DNA from: Sinorhizobium sojae CCBAU 05684
Lineage (GTDB): Bacteria; Pseudomonadota; Alphaproteobacteria; Rhizobiales; Rhizobiaceae
DNA length: 64,000 nucleotides
Assembly (NCBI RefSeq): GCF_002288525.1
Contig: NZ_CP023067.1
Coordinates: 2,232,001 to 2,296,000 of the forward strand
Direction: 5' to 3'
Both the position numbers and the translations under genes were made by a program. Positions 1 through 8,576 of the stretch are shown here, in pieces. Under the pieces are notes generated by a model, which saw only the letters and a list, made by a program, of their open reading frames with translations, made no database searches and had not been told where the DNA came from. The first letter of the stretch is position 1. Each line of letters opens with the position of its first letter.

Positions 1-366
1 GTATTTCAACGCGTAGGCGGTGCTGGAAATGCCGCCGTAAAGCAGAAACGCCAGATAGACGAGCAGCATGATGATGGTGACGGCATCGACCATGGCGCGT
101 GTGCGCAGCGTCCAGCGGCCATAGAGCAGGTCCATGCGGACATGGCTGTCGAGCTGCAGCGAGTAGGCCCCGCCCAGCAGATAATAGGCAGCCATGACGA
201 ACTGCGCCATTTCAAGAGTCCAGAGCGACGGCAGGAGCCATGCCTTCGAAATCGATGAATAGAGGAGGATGCCCATCATCGCGAAGATCAGATACATGGT
301 TGCCCTGCCGACGCGCCGATTGAACCCATCGACGACGCGGACATAGGTCTTTAGATATTCAGGCAT
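1..366 (-). CDS. TRAP transporter small permease (DctQ family), 3' end cut by the window
   Basis: Only the first 122 codons are present, starting at the ATG at 366 and still open at base 1. The readable protein begins MPEYLKTYVRVVDGFNRRVG and has three hydrophobic stretches (about residues 20-38, 44-62 and 93-113). The motif LDSHVRMDLLYGRW between them fits the DctQ family signature. DctQ proteins are the small membrane subunit of tripartite sodium-driven solute importers, so a DctM gene should follow beyond the left edge. The substrate is unknown. The amidohydrolase gene upstream is on the same strand, 142 bases away, and may share its promoter. Confidence 0.8.
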   Translation of the reverse strand, partial: MPEYLKTYVRVVDGFNRRVGRATMYLIFAMMGILLYSSISKAWLLPSLWTLEMAQFVMAAYYLLGGAYSLQLDSHVRMDLLYGRWTLRTRAMVDAVTIIMLLVYLAFLLYGGISSTAYALKY

Positions 367-508
367 GGCGGCGCCCCCGCCGGGCGCATGCGTCATCCGG
401 TCGAGGAAACGCGCCTCCCCTTGCTGCCGATCCAAGCATTGGCTGTCATTCTCCTGTTCAATAGATCACCGGTCGTCACCGCGAGCGCTGCCGCTCCCCA
501 GGGGCTTT

Positions 509-1294
509 TTATTGTGCGGACAAGGCGGCCACACTCTTGGCGAGCAGCCCTTCCAGATATTCGGCCATGCCCCTCTGGCCGACTTCATCACGGATGAGAT
601 CGTTTCTGATCTCGATCATCACGTTGGGCAGTCCGTAGCGGACGCCGTATTCTATCAGACTATGCGTCACCCCGTCCGCTGGCCCGTAAGGCTCGTTGCG
701 ACGGACGTCGTAGGTACCGTCCGCCGCCGCGACCGCCAGCATACGGTCGGCCAGCCGACTGTCGGCATCGTGGAGAACGCCAAGCTGCACGGTGCGTAGC
801 CTGCCGAAATAGACCGGGGTGAAGCTGTGCATCGTGACGAGCACGGGCTGCCGGCCCGCCGCCTTGCGATCGACCATGAAGCGCGACACGGCGTCGTGGA
901 ACGGCCGGTAGAGCTCGTCGACCCGCGCCTGGCGCTCGGCCGCCGACATCGCCCTGTTGCCCGGCACCTCGTAGATTTCGCTGACAATGGGCATCGCCAC
1001 CTCCGATTCCGGCGGCCGGTTGCAATCATAGGCAAGACGGGAGAACCGCTGATAGATCAGCGCGCCGTCGAGCTTTCTGGCGAGCAGCTCGCCCACCGCG
1101 AGCGCACCCGGATCCCAGGCGATATGGCTCTTGAGCGCGTCCTCGGAGAGCCCGAGCGTTCCCAGGCGCTCCGGCAGGCGGCGTGACGCATGCTCGCACA
1201 GGAAGACGAAATCACCCTTCGCGTGCGTATTGGTGATGGCGACCGGATTGCCTTCCGATTCAGTCAAAAGTCGCGTCACAACCGGCGCCCCCAT
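509..1294 (-). CDS. N-formylglutamate amidohydrolase family protein
   Basis: This 261-residue protein belongs to the N-formylglutamate amidohydrolase (HutG-like) family, which hydrolyses N-formyl or related N-acyl amino acids. Visible family motifs are FLCEHASRRLP near the N-terminus, the ICDNR-like segment AYDCNRPPES around residue 90, and TMHSFTP around residue 155. The family uses a metal and acidic or His residues like those seen here. I chose the ATG at 1294 over an in-frame TTG three bases upstream. No other histidine-utilisation gene lies nearby, so the physiological substrate is uncertain. It sits upstream of a TRAP permease gene, which suggests an imported N-substituted amino acid. 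Confidence 0.85.
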   Translation of the reverse strand: MGAPVVTRLLTESEGNPVAITNTHAKGDFVFLCEHASRRLPERLGTLGLSEDALKSHIAWDPGALAVGELLARKLDGALIYQRFSRLAYDCNRPPESEVAMPIVSEIYEVPGNRAMSAAERQARVDELYRPFHDAVSRFMVDRKAAGRQPVLVTMHSFTPVYFGRLRTVQLGVLHDADSRLADRMLAVAAADGTYDVRRNEPYGPADGVTHSLIEYGVRYGLPNVMIEIRNDLIRDEVGQRGMAEYLEGLLAKSVAALSAQ

Positions 1295-1317
1295 CAACAG
1301 CCCTGCCGACGAAAATC

Positions 1318-1335
1318 GTGAAAAGAATTCTTCAC
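1318..1335. promoter_or_regulatory. Candidate RpiR-type operator palindrome in a divergent promoter region
   Basis: The site GTGAAAAGAATTCTTCAC is an imperfect inverted repeat. It lies between the divergent amidohydrolase and rpiR-like genes. RpiR-family regulators often bind such GAA/TTC-rich palindromes. Assignment is inference from position and symmetry only. Confidence 0.35.
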
Positions 1336-1450
1336 AGGAAAGTGGCTGTCAACCAAAATCTGAAACGATCTCTTCAAAAATCGATTGACTCGTCGTGCGG
1401 CAGCAATGTTAAATCCGTTCAAGCTGGCGGAGACCGGCTGAGGGGTTACA

Positions 1451-2329
1451 GTGAACGGCAACACGACATCCATGACCGTGTCGGATGTGATCAACGCACA
1501 TTTCCCGGCGCTGACGCGCGCCGAGAAACGCTTGGCGGAGACACTTCTCGACAACTATCCCGTGTCCGGCCTCGGCTCGATCACCACGGTCGCCGAGAAC
1601 GCGGGCGTCTCCACGCCGACGGTTGCCCGCATGGTGCAGAAGCTCGGCTTCCGCGGTTTTCCCGATTTCCAGGCGAGGCTCCACCAGGAACTGGAAGCGA
1701 CGATCTCCAATCCGATCGCCAAGCACGATCGCTGGGCGGCAAGCGCGCCGGGGACCCACACCCTCAATCGTTTTGCCGACGCGGTCATGGGCAATATGCG
1801 CCAGACGCTTTCGCAGATCGAACCCGCCGAATTCGACACCGCCGCGGCACTCGTCGCGGATCGCAATCGCCACGTCTATCTCGTCGGTGGGCGCATCACC
1901 CGTTCGATGGCGGACTATCTGTTCACCCATCTTCAGGTCATACGCACCGGCGTCACGCAAATCGCGGCCAATCCGAGTTCCTGGCCCCACTATGTCCTGG
2001 ACATGAAGCAGGGCGATGTCCTGATCCTTTTCGACATCCGCCGCTATGAGCAGGAAATGGAGACGCTCGCCCGCTTTGCCCGCGAGCGTGGCGTCGAAAT
2101 CGTTCTCTTCACCGACCAGTGGGGCTCGCCTGTCGCCAAATCCGCGTCCAAGGTTTTCCGTGCGCGGATCGAGGTACCCTCGGCCTGGGACAGCTCCGTC
2201 CTTCTCCTGTTCCTCGTCGAGGCGCTGATCGAGGCCGTGCAGAGTTCCAACTGGGAGGAAACCCGCGATCGGATGAAGACCCTAGAGGGCCTGTTCGACT
2301 CGACCCGCATTTTCCGCAAGCCGGTCTAG
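1451..2329 (+). CDS. MurR/RpiR family transcriptional regulator
   Basis: This 292-residue protein has an N-terminal helix-turn-helix of the RpiR type (about residues 5-80, with AENAGVSTPTVARMVQKLGF as the recognition part). A C-terminal SIS sugar-isomerase-like fold follows (about 125-260, with YLVGGRITRSMADYLF). Family members sense phosphosugars or other small ligands. The start is a GTG preceded by GAGGGG at good spacing. The gene is divergent from the amidohydrolase and lies 189 bases upstream of a family-1 ABC importer on the same strand, which it probably controls. The ligand is not evident from sequence. Confidence 0.9.
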   Translation: MNGNTTSMTVSDVINAHFPALTRAEKRLAETLLDNYPVSGLGSITTVAENAGVSTPTVARMVQKLGFRGFPDFQARLHQELEATISNPIAKHDRWAASAPGTHTLNRFADAVMGNMRQTLSQIEPAEFDTAAALVADRNRHVYLVGGRITRSMADYLFTHLQVIRTGVTQIAANPSSWPHYVLDMKQGDVLILFDIRRYEQEMETLARFARERGVEIVLFTDQWGSPVAKSASKVFRARIEVPSAWDSSVLLLFLVEALIEAVQSSNWEETRDRMKTLEGLFDSTRIFRKPV

Positions 2330-2444
2330 GAGGTGCCCGGCAATATCTGAAGTCAATTGATGAACCATGTGGCAAGCGCAATGCTTCGACCCTTGAGGAA
2401 GCGGCCTTCCGGCCACCGCATCCTGGCTGTAACCCGGGCGGCGA

Positions 2445-2462
2445 CTGTCACATAAGTTTCAT
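2445..2462 (+). promoter_or_regulatory. Candidate Pho box upstream of the ABC importer
   Basis: CTGTCAC-ATAA-GTTTCAT has the layout of a PhoB site: two 7-base half sites separated by 4 bases, each resembling CTGTCAT. The first half site differs at one position, the second at two. It lies 57 bases before the start of the binding-protein gene, a sensible place for activation. If real, it would make the importer phosphate-regulated. Known from PhoB biology plus visual match; not tested. Confidence 0.4.
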
Positions 2463-2518
2463 CACAGCGCTTTAACAGCATCGCCGAAATTAACGGAAAC
2501 CCAATAAGGAGAACGCCA

Positions 2519-3622
2519 GTGATTTCAAAGACTCAACGCCTGCTCTCGCTCTCGACCGCCATGCTTCTGGCGACGACGGCCATCGCCGCCGCCGAGCCGA
2601 GCGAGGAGCTTATCGCCGCTGCCAAGAAGGAAGGCATGTTGACCACCATCGCGCTTCCGCACAGCTGGTGCGGCTACGGCGATGTCATTGCCGGCTTCAA
2701 GGAGAAATACGGCATCGAGGTCAACGAACTGAACCCGGACGCCGGCTCGGGCGATGAACTCGAAGCCGTGAAGGCCAACAAGGGCAACACCGGGCCGCAG
2801 GCGCCTGACGTGCTCGACATCGGCCTCTCCTTCGGCCCGACGGCCAAGGCCGAAGGCCTGATCCAGCCCTACAAAGTCTCCACCTGGGATACGATTCCGG
2901 ACAGCGCCAAGGATCCGGAAGGCTACTGGTATGGCGACTATTACGGCGTTCTCTCCTTCATCGTGAACACCGACATCATCAAGGAGGTGCCGAAGGACTG
3001 GGCCGACCTGAAGAAGCCCGAATACGCCAATGCCGTAGCGCTCGCCGGCGATCCGCGCGCGTCCAACCAGGCGGTGCAGGCCGTCTACGCCGCCGGGCTT
3101 TCGACTGGCGAAACGGACGCCGCCAAGGCTGGCGAAGCAGGCCTCGCCTTCTTTGCGGAGGTCAACAAGGCCGGCAACTTTGTTCCGGTCATCGGCAAGT
3201 CGGCTTCGCTTGCCCAGGGCTCGACCCCGATCATCATCGCCTGGGACTATAACGGTCTCTCCTGGCGCGACAGCCTGAACGGCAACCCGCCGGTCGAAGT
3301 GGTCGTTCCGAACACGGGCGTCGTCGCCGGCGTTTACGTCCAGGCGATCTCGGCCTATGCGCCGCATCCGAACGCCGCCAAGCTCTGGATGGAATATCTC
3401 TATTCGGACGAAGGTCAGCTCGGCTGGCTGAAGGGCTATTGCCACCCGATCCGCTTCAACGACCTCGTCAAGAACGGCAAGGTTCCGCAGGAACTGCTCG
3501 ACAAGCTGCCGCCGGCAGAAGCCTATGAAAAGGCTGTCTTCCCGACGCTCGAAGAGCAGGAGAAGGGCAAGCAAGCGATCACCACCAAGTGGGACAGCGT
3601 CGTCGGCGCCAACGTCCAGTAG
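2519..3622 (+). CDS. ABC transporter substrate-binding protein, family 1 (iron/polyamine/phosphonate type)
   Basis: A 367-residue periplasmic binding protein starting at a GTG behind the ribosome site AAGGAGAA. A Sec signal peptide covers residues 1-24, ending near TAIAAAEP. The mature part has the family-1 layout, including PDVLDIGLSFGP (residues about 95-106), GVLSFIVNTDII and the hinge region WDYNGLSW. Proteins of this type bind ferric ions, putrescine or 2-aminoethylphosphonate; I cannot choose among these from sequence. Two permeases and an ATPase follow in the same operon. A strong hairpin directly after the stop codon may protect this part of the message. Confidence 0.88.
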   Translation: MISKTQRLLSLSTAMLLATTAIAAAEPSEELIAAAKKEGMLTTIALPHSWCGYGDVIAGFKEKYGIEVNELNPDAGSGDELEAVKANKGNTGPQAPDVLDIGLSFGPTAKAEGLIQPYKVSTWDTIPDSAKDPEGYWYGDYYGVLSFIVNTDIIKEVPKDWADLKKPEYANAVALAGDPRASNQAVQAVYAAGLSTGETDAAKAGEAGLAFFAEVNKAGNFVPVIGKSASLAQGSTPIIIAWDYNGLSWRDSLNGNPPVEVVVPNTGVVAGVYVQAISAYAPHPNAAKLWMEYLYSDEGQLGWLKGYCHPIRFNDLVKNGKVPQELLDKLPPAEAYEKAVFPTLEEQEKGKQAITTKWDSVVGANVQ

Positions 3623-3630
3623 CTGAAACA

Positions 3631-3658
3631 GCCTCCCCGCCCTCACGGGCGGGGAGGC
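3631..3658 (+). terminator. Strong GC hairpin after the binding-protein gene
   Basis: A perfect 12-base-pair stem (GCCTCCCCGCCC with its complement) closes a TCAC loop, 9 bases after the stop codon at 3622. No T-run follows, so it is more likely an mRNA-stabilising or attenuating element than a full terminator. Such hairpins commonly allow binding proteins to be made in excess of their permeases. Confidence 0.6.
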
Positions 3659-3691
3659 ACAAATCTTGACGACGGACCGCCGAAAGCCTTC

Positions 3692-4573
3692 ATGACCACC
3701 ACGACCGCAGCAGTACCCCTGATCAGCAAACGAACGATCGTCGATTGGCTCGGCATCGCGCCCTTCGCGATCTTCGCGTTGATGTTCCTGATTGTTCCGA
3801 CGCTTTACCTCGTCACCGGCGCGTTCCTGACGCCTGAGGGCGCATTCACCTTCAAGAACATTAGCGACCTGTTCACTCCGTCGATCATCAGCGCCTATTG
3901 GATCTCGATCCGGGTCTCGGTCGCCTCTTCGCTCGGCGGCGCCTTGATCGGCTTTTTCCTTGCCTGGGCGATCGTGCTCGGCGGCGTTCCGAAGTGGATC
4001 CGCTCGGGCCTGCTCACCTTCTCCGGCGTTGCCTCGAATTTCGCCGGCGTGCCGCTCGCCTTTGCCTTCCTGGCGACGCTCGGCCGTACCGGCCTGGTCA
4101 CCGTTTTTCTGCGCGATTGGTTCGGCTTCAATCTCTATGGCACCGGCTTCAACCTATTGAGCTTCTTCGGCCTCAGCATCACCTATATGTATTTCCAGAT
4201 CCCGCTGATGGTGCTGATCCTGACGCCGGCGCTCGATGGCATGAAGAAGGAATGGCGCGAGGCCTCCGAAATTCTCGGCGCCTCCACCTGGCAATATTGG
4301 CGCATGGTGGCGCTGCCGATCCTGTGGCCGAGCCTGCTCGGGACGACGCTCCTGCTCTTTGCCAACGCCTTCGGCGCCATCGCCACGGCCTACGCGCTGA
4401 CCGGCAGTTCGCTGAACATCGTGCCGATCCTGCTCTATGCCCAGATCCGCGGCGACGTGCTGCACAATCCGAACCTCGGCTATGCGCTGGCGCTCGGCAT
4501 GATCGTCATCACCGGCATTTCCAACATTCTATACATCTGGCTGCGGATGCGCGCCGAACGGTGGCAGAAATGA
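3692..4573 (+). CDS. ABC transporter permease
   Basis: A 293-residue inner-membrane permease with about six hydrophobic segments. The cytoplasmic EAA loop is at about residues 188-210 (EWREASEILGASTWQYWRM), which docks onto the ATPase. It is the first permease of the importer. Its stop codon overlaps the start of the second permease in the arrangement ATGA, indicating translational coupling. The start ATG lies 33 bases after the hairpin that follows the binding-protein gene. Confidence 0.9.
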   Translation: MTTTTAAVPLISKRTIVDWLGIAPFAIFALMFLIVPTLYLVTGAFLTPEGAFTFKNISDLFTPSIISAYWISIRVSVASSLGGALIGFFLAWAIVLGGVPKWIRSGLLTFSGVASNFAGVPLAFAFLATLGRTGLVTVFLRDWFGFNLYGTGFNLLSFFGLSITYMYFQIPLMVLILTPALDGMKKEWREASEILGASTWQYWRMVALPILWPSLLGTTLLLFANAFGAIATAYALTGSSLNIVPILLYAQIRGDVLHNPNLGYALALGMIVITGISNILYIWLRMRAERWQK

Positions 4574-5358
4574 AAGCACAACGCCTGGGCGCCTGGATCG
4601 CCATCGCCATCGGAGCGAGCTACTTCATCGTTCCGCTTCTCGGCACGCTGGAATTCTCGCTGCGCATGCGCCGGGGCGAATATTCCTTCGACGCCTACCA
4701 GTCGGTTTTCGCCGACATGCAGTTCCGCGAGACCTTCAGCTATTCCATGCTGATGGCGCTGCTGACCATCATCTTCGGCATGCTGCTGGTGGTGCCGACC
4801 GCCTATTGGGTGCGGCTGCGCCTGCCGCAGGTGAGGCCCATCGTCGAATTCGTGACGCTGCTGCCGCTCGTCATCCCGGCGATCGTCATCGTCTTCGGCT
4901 ATCTCCGGCTCTATAACTCGTCGTCGGTCCTGCCGCTCACCGGCTCCACCACCGGCACCAATTCGCTGCTGATGTTCTCCTACATGACGCTGTCGCTCCC
5001 CTATATGTATCGCGCCGTCGATACGGCGATGCGGGCGATCGACGTACGGACGCTCACCGAAGCCGCAGAAAGCCTCGGCGCCAAATGGCCGACAATCCTC
5101 TTCCGCTGCATTTTCCCGAACGTGATGAGCGGCGTTCTTTCCGGCGCCTTCATCACCTTCGCCATCGTCATGGGCGAATTCACCATGGCGGCGCTGCTCA
5201 ACCGGCCGGCCTTCGGCCCTTACCTGCAGCTCGTCGGCGCCAACAAGGCCTATGAGCCCTCGGCGCTTGCCGTCATCGCATTCGCCATCACCTGGCTCAG
5301 CATGGGGCTGATCCAGCTCGTCTCCCGCTTCCAGAAATCCGCTCCGGCCAAGGCTTGA
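4570..5358 (+). CDS. ABC transporter permease
   Basis: A 262-residue second permease starting at the ATG at 4570, overlapping the preceding stop by four bases. It has about six membrane segments, starting with AWIAIAIGASYFIVPLLG, and an EAA loop at TEAAESLGAKWPTILFRCIF (about residues 160-179). It should form a heterodimer with the preceding permease. The longer open frame upstream of 4570 is the shadow of the first permease and is not part of this protein. Confidence 0.9.
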   Translation: MKAQRLGAWIAIAIGASYFIVPLLGTLEFSLRMRRGEYSFDAYQSVFADMQFRETFSYSMLMALLTIIFGMLLVVPTAYWVRLRLPQVRPIVEFVTLLPLVIPAIVIVFGYLRLYNSSSVLPLTGSTTGTNSLLMFSYMTLSLPYMYRAVDTAMRAIDVRTLTEAAESLGAKWPTILFRCIFPNVMSGVLSGAFITFAIVMGEFTMAALLNRPAFGPYLQLVGANKAYEPSALAVIAFAITWLSMGLIQLVSRFQKSAPAKA

Positions 5359-5363
5359 TCAAT

Positions 5364-6425
5364 ATGGCATTCCTGACACTGACCAATATCCAGAAATCCT
5401 TCGGCCCGGTTCAGGTCGTGCATAATTTCAACATGGGCATTGAGAAGGGGGAATTCGTTTCCTTTCTCGGGCCCTCCGGCTGCGGCAAGACCACCATTCT
5501 CCGGATGATCGCCGGCTTCGAGACGCCGTCGGGCGGCTCGATCCTGATCGACGGCAAGGACCAGGGCACCTTCAAGCCCAACCAGCGCAATATCGGGATG
5601 GTGTTCCAGGCCTATGCACTGTTCCCCAACATGAACGTGCACGACAATGTCGCCTTCGGCCTCAAGGTCGCAGGCGCTTCAAAATCGGAGATTGATACAC
5701 GGGTGAAGCAGATGCTCGGGCTCATCAAGCTCGAGCACCTGGCGGACCGCTTCCCCTATCAATTGTCCGGCGGCCAGCAGCAGCGCGTGGCGCTCGCGCG
5801 CGCGCTTGCGGTCAAGCCGCAGGTGCTGCTGCTCGACGAGCCCCTCTCCGCGCTCGATGCGAAGATCCGCATTTCGCTGCGCGAAGAGATCCGGCAGATC
5901 CAGCAGCAGCTCGGCATCACCACCGTGTTCGTGACGCACGACCAGGAGGAGGCGCTGTCGATTTCCGACCGGATTGTGGTCATGAATGCCGGCCGCGCCG
6001 ACCAGATCGGCACGCCCTTCGAGATCTACAACACGCCAGCGACCCGCTTCGTCGCCTCCTTCGTCGGCACGCTCAACATCATCGAGGCCAAAGTCACCGA
6101 CCCCGCGGCGGGCAGCGTCACCATAGGCCACCAGTCGGTTACTTTGCAGGAGCCGATTGCCGGCCTGAATGGCGGGGATATGATCTCGCTGGCGCTCCGG
6201 CCGGAAGCGGGTTCGATTGCCGAAAGCGCCACGGGCGACGCCTCGCTGTCGGGCGAGGTCGTGGCCACGAGCTTCCTGGGCTCGGTCATCCGCACCAAGC
6301 TCAGGGTCGGTGGCGACGTCATCTCCTTCGACATGTTCAACAATCCGGGCACCCTCCCGCCTGCGGCCGGGGAGAATGTCACACTCCGCTTTGCGGCCAA
6401 GGACCTGCTGGTCATCCGCGAATAG
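5364..6425 (+). CDS. ABC transporter ATP-binding protein (PotA/FbpC-like)
   Basis: A 353-residue ATPase of the importer. Walker A is at residues 36-43 (GPSGCGKT), the signature LSGGQ at 134-138, Walker B LLLDEP at 155-160, and the switch His in FVTHDQEEA. A C-terminal TOBE-like regulatory domain covers about 265-350, as usual for ATPases of family-1 importers. The ATG at 5364 is preferred over the in-frame TTG at 5355, because AAGG lies at suitable distance from the ATG. It closes the four-gene importer operon. Confidence 0.92.
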   Translation: MAFLTLTNIQKSFGPVQVVHNFNMGIEKGEFVSFLGPSGCGKTTILRMIAGFETPSGGSILIDGKDQGTFKPNQRNIGMVFQAYALFPNMNVHDNVAFGLKVAGASKSEIDTRVKQMLGLIKLEHLADRFPYQLSGGQQQRVALARALAVKPQVLLLDEPLSALDAKIRISLREEIRQIQQQLGITTVFVTHDQEEALSISDRIVVMNAGRADQIGTPFEIYNTPATRFVASFVGTLNIIEAKVTDPAAGSVTIGHQSVTLQEPIAGLNGGDMISLALRPEAGSIAESATGDASLSGEVVATSFLGSVIRTKLRVGGDVISFDMFNNPGTLPPAAGENVTLRFAAKDLLVIRE

Positions 6426-6548
6426 GCCATGCCCCCCGGTCGCGACCTGTTCTCTGTGGCCGGTTCCCCGAAAAGTCTGTCGTGAATTCTCGCTTTTGCG
6501 TCGTATGCCGCGTTTGACCGGCGCCAATCCGTCTCTATAGTCGCAAGT

Positions 6549-7274
<726 letters not shown>

Positions 7275-7295
7275 TCCGAGGGAGGCGCGATCGGC

Positions 7296-7396
7296 TACTG
7301 CATGTCTCCTTAAATCGACCTCGATTAAGGACATGCAGAACTTCAAAAGGCTGCAGCGACCTTCGCGCGTCCGAAAAGACGCGCGGCGCTGTAAGT
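7296..7396 (-). repeat. Rhizobial intergenic mosaic element (RIME-like), copy A
   Basis: A palindrome beginning CTGCATGTCTCCTTAAATCG is followed by a second stem containing CGCGCGTCCGAAAAGACGCG and ending CGCTGTAAG. The same modules recur in other gaps of this window, at 15704, 39171, 53292, 54249 and 56549. It separates ribH2 from the convergent regulator gene. Confidence 0.7.
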
Positions 7397-7497
7397 CGCG
7401 CCTCCAGCTTTGAATCCATTCCTCATCCGGGAGCGCCAGGCCCCTGATCCGACTGACGAAATCAGCGGCCGTTCGATCGGCACCTCAAATGCTTGAA

Positions 7498-8469
7498 TCA
7501 ATTCTTTAGCTTCAGCCGCCGGCGCGTTTCGCTCGGGCTCTCGCGATAATGCGCGCGATAGCTGCGCGAGAACGACGAAGAGGAATTGAAGCCGGAAATC
7601 GCCGCGATGTCGGCAAACTCCATCCGCGTCTCGATCACCTTGCGCCGCGCTGCATTGAGCCTCAGCGCCAGATAGTGCGCGTGCGGCGCCACGCCCATCG
7701 TCTCCCGGAAAAGGTCCTGCAGGTACCGCGCGCTGACGCCGACCCGGCGTGCCAGCTTTGCAAGCGTAAGCGGCGCCTCGACGGTTTCCTCCATCAGCCT
7801 GACCGCCGCGCCGACCCGGGAGTCGAGAATGCGCATATTGCCGATCGCCGGCACCTGCAAAAGGTCCCCGCGTGTGCGCTCCTGTTCATAGATGAAGAGG
7901 CGTGAGACTTCGAGCGCCAGCGAATAGCCATGCGCCCGCCGGATCAGTTCCAGCATCAGGTCGAGCGTCGGCAGCGATCCCCCGGTGGTGATGCGCTTGC
8001 CGTCGATGACGAAACGCTCGCGCACCATCGTCACCTGCGGATAGGTCGCAGCAAAGTCCTCGAAGTCCTCCCAATGGGTCGTCGCGGAGAAATTGTCGAG
8101 GAGGCTCGTCTCGGCAAGCAGCCAGGAGCCGGATTCGATCCCCGCCATCACCTCGCGGTGGCGCGCCGTCTGCGACAGCAGCATCTTCAAATGCGAGGTC
8201 GCGCTGCGCCGCCAATTGTAGCTCGACAGGACGAAGAGCGGCGCCGCCTCGCGCTGCGGCCGAAAGGGACCGGCGACCGGGATCGGAATGCCGCTCTTCG
8301 TCTCGATCGCTTCACCGTCCGGGCTGAACATCGTCCAGCTGTAAAGGCTGCGGCCGGCAATGCGGTTGGCGGCCCGCAATGGCTCCACGACCGAGGCGAC
8401 GAGGATGAGATTGGTCTCCGGCAGGACCAGCAAATCGACGTGCTGCACCCGCGAAGCAATAAGATCCAT
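7498..8469 (-). CDS. GlxA family AraC-type transcriptional regulator (CdhR-like)
   Basis: A 323-residue regulator with an N-terminal DJ-1/PfpI-like domain (about residues 10-170) and a C-terminal AraC double helix-turn-helix (about 220-320, with LTLAKLARRVGVSARYLQ and FADIAAISGFNSSSSFSR). The nucleophile elbow of the DJ-1 domain reads ESGSW, without the usual Cys, so it is a sensor and not an enzyme. Regulators of this family (CdhR, GbdR) activate carnitine and betaine catabolism in Pseudomonas. Here it is divergent from the carnitine cluster, which it probably controls. Confidence 0.9.
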   Translation of the reverse strand: MDLIASRVQHVDLLVLPETNLILVASVVEPLRAANRIAGRSLYSWTMFSPDGEAIETKSGIPIPVAGPFRPQREAAPLFVLSSYNWRRSATSHLKMLLSQTARHREVMAGIESGSWLLAETSLLDNFSATTHWEDFEDFAATYPQVTMVRERFVIDGKRITTGGSLPTLDLMLELIRRAHGYSLALEVSRLFIYEQERTRGDLLQVPAIGNMRILDSRVGAAVRLMEETVEAPLTLAKLARRVGVSARYLQDLFRETMGVAPHAHYLALRLNAARRKVIETRMEFADIAAISGFNSSSSFSRSYRAHYRESPSETRRRLKLKN

Positions 8470-8486
8470 TGCGAAACTTCCTCATC

Positions 8487-8525
8487 CTTTCCAATAATGT
8501 ATAGGATCGTTCCGCTTATGGAAAG
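8487..8525. promoter_or_regulatory. Candidate regulator site: inverted repeat in divergent promoter
   Basis: CTTTCC at 8487-8492 and GGAAAG at 8520-8525 form an inverted repeat with a 27-base spacer. It lies in the 107-base gap between the AraC-type regulator and the cleavage-enzyme gene. The position fits an operator for the regulator; the identity is inferred. Confidence 0.3.
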
Positions 8526-8576
8526 CAGCGTCGACCTTTCTGGCTCGTAATGGGCTCAACGAAAAGGGAGACAGCT

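Noticed and set aside
443-460. Second Pho-box-like repeat, CTGTCAT-TCTC-CTGTTCA, before the TRAP permease gene
   Set aside because: Its orientation is opposite to the minus-strand gene it would serve, and the gap also lacks a clear plus-strand target.
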